From positions 2,181,501 through 2,245,500 of the forward strand of contig NZ_CP116899.1 of the NCBI RefSeq assembly GCF_030997045.1: DNA of 64,000 nt, written 5' to 3'. Positions 18,343 to 26,068 of this stretch are shown here, in pieces. A program made the position numbers and the translations under genes. The stretch is from Microbulbifer sp. TB1203 (GTDB lineage Bacteria; Pseudomonadota; Gammaproteobacteria; Pseudomonadales; Cellvibrionaceae). Below the pieces are notes generated by a model that worked only from the letters and a program-made list of their open reading frames with translations, was not told where the DNA came from and did no database searches. Each line of letters starts with the position of its first letter. Position 1 is the stretch's first letter.

Positions 18343-18374
18343 ACCCTCTCCCGCAGGCGGGAGAGGGGAGTAAT
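18343..18374. repeat. CTCTCCCGC/GCGGGAGAG hairpin
   Basis: Short perfect hairpin (ACCCTCTCCCGCAGGCGGGAGAG) between the GH6 gene and the coupled unknown pair. No T-tract follows on either strand, so it looks like a dispersed repeat more than a classical terminator. Confidence 0.5.
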
Positions 18375-18431
18375 AGCCTGACTCCGGTCCGGCGCGCACG
18401 GCGCACCCTGCGCACTGCTTTTTTTTTGCTA

Positions 18432-19100
18432 TCAAAGGGGGTAGGTTCGGTTGCTCCTTGAACCATCCACCTCCAGTTCGAGCTGCAGGACATTCTCCGC
18501 AGGGAAATACTCCACCCCGTGCACCTGCTCCAGGTTCTGATCCAAAATCCGGTATTCGCTGCCGTCCGGCCGACTCACGGCCACATCCACTCCGTCGCGG
18601 TACGACAGCAGGCCGTCGCCGTCCGAGTCCCGACTTATCACTTCGTAGTAGAGGAATATCGCCGCTGCGCCGTAGCCGACGTTGTTTCGGTAGAGCTGCC
18701 GGTAATTCACAACCAGGTTGCGGTTATCGTCGAATAACCGACGCGGCAGGATTCCTCGCCGGAAGACGAATTCCAAGTTGCGGATCTCCCCGCTGCCGGC
18801 GCTGTCGCGAACTTCCCGCAGGCGCAATTTCTGCCCCAGGATCTGCACCTCTTCCCCGGTTGCCAGTTGCACCGGCACCGCGTCCGGCAACTGCTGCAGT
18901 TCCGGGGATTCCCGCGGCCGCTCTTTCACGGCTTGAACAGCGGGCGTCTCCTCATAGGCGGCTTTCATCCGGTATGCGGAATTCTCCGTCTGCTGCTCTT
19001 CATTGGAAGCCAGGTAAATTGTTGCCAGGAAGGCTGCACACAACAGAATCACAGCCAGGTAGGGCGAATAAGCAGAGCCCACGCGGTCAATAGCGTTCAT
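18432..19100 (-). CDS. Membrane-anchored protein with an EF-hand-like calcium loop, unknown function
   Basis: Unrecognised protein of 222 residues. Residues about 11-31 form one hydrophobic segment (AVILLCAAFLATIYLA) that would anchor it in the inner membrane, followed by a charged Glu/Gln-rich stretch. Near residue 160 there is an EF-hand-type calcium loop, DSDGDGLLSYRD, with Asp at positions 1, 3, 5 and 12. The start at 19100 is set by an ATGA overlap with the stop of the upstream beta-propeller gene, so the two are translationally coupled. No catalytic motif is seen. The partner and the setting among cellulase genes suggest a cell-envelope role. Confidence 0.7.
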   Translation of the reverse strand: MNAIDRVGSAYSPYLAVILLCAAFLATIYLASNEEQQTENSAYRMKAAYEETPAVQAVKERPRESPELQQLPDAVPVQLATGEEVQILGQKLRLREVRDSAGSGEIRNLEFVFRRGILPRRLFDDNRNLVVNYRQLYRNNVGYGAAAIFLYYEVISRDSDGDGLLSYRDGVDVAVSRPDGSEYRILDQNLEQVHGVEYFPAENVLQLELEVDGSRSNRTYPL

Positions 19101-20218
19101 TGCACCCACCTCAGGTTGGAGTTCCGGGTCACCGAGCCGAACCACTCATTCTCGTTTCCGCCATCCCTGTCCATGGTACGCAGGGAAAGCTGTCGGCTGT
19201 CCAACTCAGGGGCGTAAAGAAAGGCGATACGACGGCCGTCCGGGGAAAACACTGGGGATTTGTGCAGTGCCTCTCTGCTGGTCAACTGTCGGTGATTGCC
19301 CTCCAGGTCCGAGAGATAAATATGCATAGCTCCCTCGTATACCTTTTTGTGTGTGCTCTCGTCGTAGCGAAAGCGATAGTCGGCCAGGGCGGCGTAGAGC
19401 AAGCGCTTACCGTCGGCGGACCAATCGGGGGGCTGCTGAATCTGCAGGTTTTCGGGGGATATCCGCTGTTCGCGACCGCTGTCCAGGTGGCGCACCCACA
19501 GCTGCCGGCTCTCCCCATTGAGGGGATGGACGATATAGGCGATCTTTCCACCGTCCGGAGACCAGCGGGCGGAAACAATGCGAAGGGCCTGGTTAACGTT
19601 CTTTAATTGAAGTGGCGGTTCAGAGTTATCGGCTGAGACCAGCAGAATTCCGGATTTCTCTCCGTCGCGCCGGGCCAGGGCTATCCGACGGCCATCCGGT
19701 GACCAGGAGAAATCGTACAATTCGTCCGCCTCCGCGAGGACCCGTTCACCCTTTCCGTCTGCGCCCGCCACGAGCAACCGATGTCGGGTGCCACTGCGGA
19801 TAATGGCGATATCCCGGCCGTTGGGGCTAAACCGGGGTTTCAATTCCCGGTCGCGGCTGGCAACAATCTTTTTCGGCTCTCTGCCGTCTCTTTCGATTAG
19901 ATGAATATTGAAGTCTTCCGAGGTTCTGTTCAGGTCCACCCGGGGGTTGTCCTCTCGGTTCGAGGAGAAAACCAACCTGCCATCGGCTGACATATCCGCA
20001 TCCAGATCCCGCCAGCGGATATTGTCGGTGATTTTCCGCACTTCGCCGGATTCGTTTACGGAATAAATATTGGCAACGGGGCCGAGAACTTTTGCGCTGA
20101 AAATAATTTCGGCATTGCCGGGTCCGGAAAAAAACAGAGGAAAAGCGGCAAAGACAAAGCACAGCAACGTTTTCGCAATGCGAGGGTAAAACCTCATCCC
20201 CATAAACTGTAGAGTCAC
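19097..20218 (-). CDS. Exported TolB-like (PD40) beta-propeller protein
   Basis: Protein of 373 residues with an N-terminal signal or anchor (about 10-37). At least six PD40/WD40-like blades follow, visible from motifs such as MSADGRLVFSSNR, FSPNGRDIAII, WSPDGRRIALAR, WSPDGGKIAYI, WSADGKRLLYA and FSPDGRRIAFLY. Such propellers are ligand- or protein-binding scaffolds, as in TolB, or periplasmic sensors. A GTG start is used, with GGGAG five bases upstream. The ATGA overlap with the downstream EF-hand protein gene implies that the two products act together. The function is unknown; its place between the GH6 and GH43-GH30 genes hints at a role in sensing or handling polysaccharide. Confidence 0.8.
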   Translation of the reverse strand: MTLQFMGMRFYPRIAKTLLCFVFAAFPLFFSGPGNAEIIFSAKVLGPVANIYSVNESGEVRKITDNIRWRDLDADMSADGRLVFSSNREDNPRVDLNRTSEDFNIHLIERDGREPKKIVASRDRELKPRFSPNGRDIAIIRSGTRHRLLVAGADGKGERVLAEADELYDFSWSPDGRRIALARRDGEKSGILLVSADNSEPPLQLKNVNQALRIVSARWSPDGGKIAYIVHPLNGESRQLWVRHLDSGREQRISPENLQIQQPPDWSADGKRLLYAALADYRFRYDESTHKKVYEGAMHIYLSDLEGNHRQLTSREALHKSPVFSPDGRRIAFLYAPELDSRQLSLRTMDRDGGNENEWFGSVTRNSNLRWVQ

Positions 20219-20323
20219 ATTTTCTCCCGTGGGCGGCCCTGCCAGGACACAATCGGTCAGAACCGCCTGTTCTAAAATAATTAATCAGTGCACCTCTAAA
20301 AAATGGCGATTCCGGTCTTTTCC

Positions 20324-20396
20324 GTAGGGTGCGCCGTGCGCACCAGACAGGGCTGATGCGGACCCCGAAGTTCTCGGTGCGCACGGCGCACCCTAC
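20324..20396. repeat. GTAGGGTGCGCC inverted repeat
   Basis: Palindrome with arms GTAGGGTGCGCCGTGCGCACC and GGTGCGCACGGCGCACCCTAC, between the GH43-GH30 gene and the beta-propeller gene. It may stabilise or end the upstream transcript. Confidence 0.85.
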
Positions 20397-20419
20397 GACT
20401 CGAATAACGGATTGGTTTT

Positions 20420-23400
20420 CTAATTACAGGTCACCGTACCGGGATCGCCACTGCCCTGTATGCCGAAGTTCGCGCTGCTGCCCGGCGCAATGGAACCGTT
20501 GTAATCGACGTTGGAGGCCGTGTACGGACTGGCCGAACCCGACAGGGAGACACTCCACGAACCGGTTACCGTAATCGGATTACCGGTCGACACATCGAAA
20601 GCCCAGCCGTTGGTGGTGGAGCCGCCGTTGTTGGTCACCGTCATATTCGCCACAAAGCCACTGCCCCAGTTGTTCAGGTCAACGCTGCAACTCAAGGCGT
20701 CGCCACCGCCGCTCGACGAGGAGCTTGAAGAGCTGCTCGAGGAACTGGAGCTGGACGATGAGCTGCTGCTCGACGAGCTGGAACTGGACGATGAACTACT
20801 GCTCGAGCTGCCGGATGAGCCGGAACTGCTGACAAACGTGGTCACGCTCTGGGCATCCACCGATACCGACGCCGAGTGGTTCGAGACATTGACAATCCCG
20901 TCGTTGCTCACGTTCTTGCTGCCGGAGGTGGTGTATTTCGTGAAACTGCCTGTACCGATATTTTGCAGGTTTAACGTCAGGTCGCGCGGTGAGGTGTTCA
21001 TGTTCACGACCACCACCGTGATATCGTCGCTGTTTTTGTAGGCGGTAGCGTAGACATCCAGAGCCGGGTTGGCGGTCGCGCCGATACGCGTGTAGCCCGG
21101 CCGGATAAACCTGGAGTACTGCGACATCAGGTAGCCGCGCTTGCTGACGTTGCCGTCTTCGGTAAGAAGTCCGTAGCTGCGCCGGATATACCACCACACA
21201 TAGGCGCTGAAATTCGCCATCATGCTGTCGTGCAGTTCTTTACCGACGTCCAGTGCCAGGGGCCAGGCGTTCGCCGGATTCTGGCTGTCCGTGTAGTGCT
21301 CGGTCATCCACAGTTCCTTGCCCTTTTCCCGCGCCAGCGGGTAATCCCGCAAACCACCGCCGTAAAGGTGCCCGGCGATAATATCGACATGGGGTTCCGC
21401 GCTGGCGTTGTTCAGTATGGGATCGGTCAGGGCGGGATTGAAGTTCAGGGACTCGGCGGCCATGACTTTCAGGGAACCGAAACGCGAACCCTGGCTGGTC
21501 AGAAAATCAATAAACTCGCCGGAGCTCCACAGGCAGGATTCATAATCCGGGTCCCAGTCCGGCTCGTTTTGCAGGGATACAGCGTGCAGGGACACACCGT
21601 TCCCGGCCATGTAATCGGCAAAGTCCAGCAAATACTGTGCGTAATCGTCGTAGTAATCCGGGTCCAGGCGCCCGCCGACAACATTGTTATTGGTTTTCAT
21701 ATGCGCCGGCGGCGACCAGGGCGTAGCGAATACCGTGGCACCGTACAGCGACTGCGCGCGCGCCGGCGTGGCCACCTGTGCGCTCCAGGCGTCGGGATTG
21801 GCGGGGATCTTGACTCGTAGAATGCTCAGTCCGAGCTGCCCGGGACCATTGCCGAATGCGGTGTCCACCTGCGCCGGAGTCAGGTCGGCGATCCATTCCG
21901 GAACGTTGATGCCGCCGAAACCACTGATGTGCTGGTATTCGGTATCCGGATTGATATTGATTGTTGCAGGGCCGGAGTCGCTGGCCGCTGCGATCTCCCC
22001 GGCCGAGGCGATCAGGGTGACCCTGTCCAGCCGCGCGCCGTCCTCCCTGCGCTTGATTCTGAGTATGTGGGTGCCTTGCCCGAGATTGGAAAAGGTCGCG
22101 GGCATCAGCGATTCCCAGCCGCTGGTCACGGAGTTGTTCTGTGTGCTCCAAGAGCCCGAATCGATACTGTAATAAAACGAGTCGTCATTGGCATTGGCCA
22201 TATTGGCCAGCACCTGGAACTGCACGTCCGCCGGTTGCGACAGCGAAAAGATTACTTCGACCTGGCCCTGTTCACTGTCCGAGGGCGAACCCAATGCCTG
22301 ATCGCCGTTATCCGGCCAGACGATATACTGTCCGCCGGAAGCGGCGGAATCGCTCTGCACGGCAAACGGTGAGAAATTACTCTGGCCCGAGAGGCTTTCC
22401 AGTTCCACGTTCAACGTGCTGCTGCCGCCCGAGTCGCCGGTAAAGCGGTACCAGTTCATGTTCACCCGGCCGTTGGCGCGCAGGAAAAGATCGTGCAGGC
22501 CGCTCGCCGATACATCGGCCGATTGTATTTGCCAATTCTGCAGCCCACCCGTGGCGGAGATCTGCAGCGTGCCCACAGGCGGGTTGTTCACGTCGTCGAG
22601 AATAATATCGATGCTGGTATTGCTGTTGCTCGCCAGCCTGGCCTCAAAGCCACCGACTCCGGAGCCGAAGTCGACATTGGAGATCTTTATCCAGTCTCCG
22701 AAGTCCATCATCACATTCAGGGTGCCGTCGCTGCTGTGCTCGGTTTCGATGCCCTGCTCACTGTCGATGGTTTCGGCTTCGTTTCTGGCAAAGGGGTCGA
22801 CGTTTTTTAGCTTCGGCACGCCCGCCAGGCCCGCGTCGACCTGCTGGATACTGCCGTCGCCGTTGTAAAAGAGCCGGTCCACGTTAATGGATCGTTGGTA
22901 AATACTGGCACCCCGCGCATTGGCTACCACGCGATTGTGGTAAAACAGGTACCATTGATTATCGTATTCGAGTATGGATGCGTGATTGTTGTTGTAGTTG
23001 TTTTCCCAGGGGTTGGGCAGCACCGTGCCTCGGTACTGGAAGCCCGAAGTCGGGCTGCTGCTGGTCATGTAGTCGATTCGCATCCCGTTATCGGGATTGG
23101 TGGAATAGGACAGGTAATAGGTCCCGTTCCTTTTGTGCATGTATAGCCCTTCGAAGAAATAGGGCACGTCGATGGTAATGGCCGATCCGCTGGTGCTGAT
23201 CATATCGTCGTTCAAGCGGATAACCCGGGCATTGCCCGGCCCGCCACCGCCGAAGTAGAGGTACGCCTGGCCGTCATCGTCGATAAATACACCTGGATCG
23301 AACAGCCACTGCACGTCGGCGTTAGGCGTGTTCCGGTCGACCAATGGCCTCCCCAAAGGATCGGTAAAAGGGCCGCCGGGACTGTCGCTCACGGCGACAC

Positions 23401-23797
23401 CGATCGAACCCGCGCCGTCCGGGAAGTACAGGTAGTACTGTCCGTTGCGGGAAATAATGTCCGGGGCGTAGGCGCGATTTGCCCAACTGGTGTCGGCCTG
23501 CACATCGAACACCACGCCGTGGTCCCGCCAGTTGATCATGTCGTCCGAAGAGAACATGTGATAGTCGACCATGTCGTAGCCCGACTGGGTATCCAGGTCG
23601 TGCGACGTGATCACGTACATTCGTCCGTCGAACACCCGCGCCGCCGGGTCTGCCGTGTAAACGTGGGATACCAGCGGATTGTCGGCAGAGCAAACGCTTG
23701 CAACTGATAACAGGAAAGTGATGAAAACGGTTTTCAGCACCGTTGTTATCCGGTTTTCATCAATACGGGACCAGCGATTTACACTCATTCTGTTCAT
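20420..23797 (-). CDS. Bifunctional xylan-degrading enzyme: GH43-CBM6-CBM-GH30_8-CBM2
   Basis: Very large secreted enzyme (1125 residues) with two catalytic domains. After a signal peptide (to about 39) comes a five-bladed GH43 domain (about 41-320) with base Asp in YTADPAARVFDG, Asp in WLFDPGVF and acid Glu in FEGLYMHKR, probably an arabinofuranosidase or xylosidase. A CBM6 (about 335-455, NEAETID...MNWYRFTG) and a second CBM6/35-like sandwich (about 460-605) follow. The GH30 domain (about 610-1000) has acid/base near Glu746 in LQNEPDWDP and nucleophile near Glu832 in MTEHYTD. The segment WWYIRRSYG fits the Trp-Tyr-Arg-Tyr set with which GH30_8 glucuronoxylanases hold methylglucuronic acid. 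A poly-serine linker and a CBM2 end the protein. GGAGGGGG upstream supports the ATG at 23797. Confidence 0.92.
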   Translation of the reverse strand: MNRMSVNRWSRIDENRITTVLKTVFITFLLSVASVCSADNPLVSHVYTADPAARVFDGRMYVITSHDLDTQSGYDMVDYHMFSSDDMINWRDHGVVFDVQADTSWANRAYAPDIISRNGQYYLYFPDGAGSIGVAVSDSPGGPFTDPLGRPLVDRNTPNADVQWLFDPGVFIDDDGQAYLYFGGGGPGNARVIRLNDDMISTSGSAITIDVPYFFEGLYMHKRNGTYYLSYSTNPDNGMRIDYMTSSSPTSGFQYRGTVLPNPWENNYNNNHASILEYDNQWYLFYHNRVVANARGASIYQRSINVDRLFYNGDGSIQQVDAGLAGVPKLKNVDPFARNEAETIDSEQGIETEHSSDGTLNVMMDFGDWIKISNVDFGSGVGGFEARLASNSNTSIDIILDDVNNPPVGTLQISATGGLQNWQIQSADVSASGLHDLFLRANGRVNMNWYRFTGDSGGSSTLNVELESLSGQSNFSPFAVQSDSAASGGQYIVWPDNGDQALGSPSDSEQGQVEVIFSLSQPADVQFQVLANMANANDDSFYYSIDSGSWSTQNNSVTSGWESLMPATFSNLGQGTHILRIKRREDGARLDRVTLIASAGEIAAASDSGPATININPDTEYQHISGFGGINVPEWIADLTPAQVDTAFGNGPGQLGLSILRVKIPANPDAWSAQVATPARAQSLYGATVFATPWSPPAHMKTNNNVVGGRLDPDYYDDYAQYLLDFADYMAGNGVSLHAVSLQNEPDWDPDYESCLWSSGEFIDFLTSQGSRFGSLKVMAAESLNFNPALTDPILNNASAEPHVDIIAGHLYGGGLRDYPLAREKGKELWMTEHYTDSQNPANAWPLALDVGKELHDSMMANFSAYVWWYIRRSYGLLTEDGNVSKRGYLMSQYSRFIRPGYTRIGATANPALDVYATAYKNSDDITVVVVNMNTSPRDLTLNLQNIGTGSFTKYTTSGSKNVSNDGIVNVSNHSASVSVDAQSVTTFVSSSGSSGSSSSSSSSSSSSSSSSSSSSSSSSSSSSSSSSSGGGDALSCSVDLNNWGSGFVANMTVTNNGGSTTNGWAFDVSTGNPITVTGSWSVSLSGSASPYTASNVDYNGSIAPGSSANFGIQGSGDPGTVTCN

Positions 23798-23886
23798 GTC
23801 CCCCTCCAATCAGGGTTTCATAACGCAATGAGCGGGTGTCTGGCGGCAGACGCCGCCAGACACCCGCAGGAGTTATAAAACCGCTA

Positions 23887-25806
23887 TTACTGGCTACTCC
23901 ACAGACGGTTCAGCAGGTTTGTCTTTCTTTGATCAAAGTCCTGCCACTCACCCCAACCCTCGGTGTTGCTGATGGGATCGTAGGCGTGGCCGTACCAGCC
24001 ACCGGTATCGCCGGATTCCGGGTTGATGGACCAGTAGCATCCCTGGATGTCTTTCTCCACCATGTAGTCCACGAAGGCATCCTGCCACTGTCCGTCGACA
24101 ATGCCGGGCTGGATATGGGACCAGCGATTCTGGTCGCGCACCGCGCCTTTGTCCGGCCAGTCCAGGTTGCCGCCGAACTCGCCCACTACCACGGCGTAGC
24201 CCATGTCTCTCAGGTAGCCGAAGTGCTCTTCCCAGCCGGGAACGAGGATTTCCGGATTGATTACGATATTGCAGTCGGCGTCGCCGGCGGCATCACCTTC
24301 CAGTCCCTCACACGCGGGCTGAGCCGGATCCATGAACATCTTCTGCACGAACACGGAGGGGCCATAGACGTGCGGAGAGAACACCAGCCGCTCGCGGGGA
24401 ATATCCGGCGGGTTGGCGCCGGCCTCGAAAAGGTTTTCGCCCCAGTTGGGATTGGTGAATTCCTCGCCGTGAGGCACCTGGGTGATGGTGTCCGGCGTGC
24501 CGTCCTGATTATCGGCGGTGCCGGAAATACCCTGCACGAACAGCAGCATATTGGGACTCACCTCGTTGATGACCGCATAGGCATCTTCGATATGGGTTTT
24601 CCACTCCGCCCAGGTGTAGTCCCAGGGCTCGTTGAAAATATCGATGCCGATAATGTTATCCACGCCCAGTTCCTGTTCGAGTTCGGCCAGCTCGCGCAAA
24701 GTATCGAGCCAGGCGGCCTTGTCGTAGGGCTGGATGCGGGTCACGCCATCCGGGTTGTTGGTGGCCGCGCAGGAGCTGTCCTCGCGGAAAAAGTCATAAT
24801 TTTCGCGGTCAGCGTCCGCATAAGGCGGGCGTGCATCGAAGCGGCCGGCGCGCCAGCCCACATAGTTTGAGCAGGAGTGAACGTCCAGCATCACTTCGAT
24901 GTTGTTCGCATCCGCGGCCAGGATGAACTCTTCCAGCGCCTGACGCGCATTGGGTACGCGCACGGACTCATGGTTTTTCAGGTAGGGAGCCTGGCCCTGG
25001 GGATCATTGGCATCCAGGGTTTGCGGCGCAATCGGGAAGCGCACCACGTTGACGCCCATGGCGGTGATCTCACTCATGTCCTGCTGGATGGTGCGACCGG
25101 TGCCCTGGTTGCCGTTGGCCCAGAAGGTGTTGCCTATATACAGCTCCATAGGCGCACCGCTGGGGTTGGTGGGATCGTCGGACGGCTCGTGCCGGCCCTC
25201 GAGACCAAACCAGGAGCCACACTGCAGCGGGAATACCTCACCGTTCTTGGTGATATTGCCGGTTTCGTCAACACGGAATCGTCCACCGGAACTGCTGCTT
25301 GAGGAGCTGGAGCTGGAGGAAGAAGAGCTTGAGCTGCTGCTGGAGGAGCTGGAGCTGGAGCTGGAGGAAGAAGAGCTTGAGCTGCTGCTGGAGGAGCTGG
25401 AGCTACTGCTGGAAGAACTGGAGCTCGAGCTCGAAGAGGAGCTGCCACCGTCGCCGTTCACTATCACCGGCACCGGTGATACATTGCCCGGCGTGGCGGT
25501 AAAGCCGATGCTCACCTGGCCGCCCGGCTGGATGGTCCCGTTGTAGCCGGCGTCCTCGACCACATAGTGATCCCCAACCTGGGATACGATAACGCCGTTC
25601 CACAGGTTATTGATATTCACCGCCATATCGAACTCGACGGACCAGCCGGATATCGTCGTGGACCCGTCATTGACTATCACTATCTCTGCCTGGAACCCCT
25701 GGCCCCAGTCATTGACTATGTTCATCGTTGCCTGCGCCGCGAAGGCGGAAGGCACGAACAAACATAGTAACCACATCAGTAGGTACTTATTGATCGATCG
25801 AAACAT
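23887..25806 (-). CDS. CBM2-GH5 endoglucanase (first of three CBM2-cassette paralogues)
   Basis: Secreted enzyme of 639 residues. The signal peptide (about 1-23) and CBM2 (about 24-120) are about 90% identical by eye to those of the genes ending at 31458 and 33361. A poly-serine linker (about 121-172) is followed by a large GH5 domain (about 176-639). It contains VVRFPIAP, MLDVHSCSNY, acid/base near Glu393 in IFNEPWDYTW, FSPHVYGPSV and nucleophile near Glu543 in VVGEFGGNLDW, then YWSINPESGDTGG. The GH5 subfamily is not assigned; endo-beta-1,4-glucanase activity is most likely. The start at 25806 has GGGAG upstream; an ATG-ATG pair 15-18 bases further up is in frame and could also be used. Confidence 0.9.
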   Translation of the reverse strand: MFRSINKYLLMWLLCLFVPSAFAAQATMNIVNDWGQGFQAEIVIVNDGSTTISGWSVEFDMAVNINNLWNGVIVSQVGDHYVVEDAGYNGTIQPGGQVSIGFTATPGNVSPVPVIVNGDGGSSSSSSSSSSSSSSSSSSSSSSSSSSSSSSSSSSSSSSSSSSSSSSSSSSSSGGRFRVDETGNITKNGEVFPLQCGSWFGLEGRHEPSDDPTNPSGAPMELYIGNTFWANGNQGTGRTIQQDMSEITAMGVNVVRFPIAPQTLDANDPQGQAPYLKNHESVRVPNARQALEEFILAADANNIEVMLDVHSCSNYVGWRAGRFDARPPYADADRENYDFFREDSSCAATNNPDGVTRIQPYDKAAWLDTLRELAELEQELGVDNIIGIDIFNEPWDYTWAEWKTHIEDAYAVINEVSPNMLLFVQGISGTADNQDGTPDTITQVPHGEEFTNPNWGENLFEAGANPPDIPRERLVFSPHVYGPSVFVQKMFMDPAQPACEGLEGDAAGDADCNIVINPEILVPGWEEHFGYLRDMGYAVVVGEFGGNLDWPDKGAVRDQNRWSHIQPGIVDGQWQDAFVDYMVEKDIQGCYWSINPESGDTGGWYGHAYDPISNTEGWGEWQDFDQRKTNLLNRLWSSQ

Positions 25807-25860
25807 TCCTATTTCTCCCATCATTGTGAGTTTTATATTTACCGCTAAAATTCATCCTAT
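25445..25860. repeat. CBM2 leader cassette, copy A
   Basis: DNA encoding signal peptide plus CBM2, together with about 50 bases of 5' leader, that is closely repeated at 32694-33075 (copy B) and 34450-34862 (copy C). The similarity stops at the poly-serine linker; the catalytic domains behind it are unrelated in detail. Confidence 0.75.
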
Positions 25861-26020
25861 GAACACGGCACCCGACAGGCGCGCCGACATACTCCTTTCT
25901 GACTTCGTGAACAGGCGCAACGAACCCATTACACCCTCTTGTTCAAACAGTACCGCCGGCACGAAAAATCCCTCGGACGGACAGCTTCAAATGGAAAAGT
26001 CCCCCTCAATAATGTGTGCG

Positions 26021-26051
26021 AAAAAAAATCGGCGGGAGGAAACCTCCCGCC
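26021..26051 (-). terminator. Rho-independent terminator of the TonB receptor gene
   Basis: On the minus strand a GGCGGGAGG / CCTCCCGCC stem with a three-base loop is followed by a run of eight T residues, 17 bases after the receptor stop codon. This is the clearest intrinsic terminator in the window. Confidence 0.88.
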
Positions 26052-26068
26052 CAAGCTCGCACCACAAT

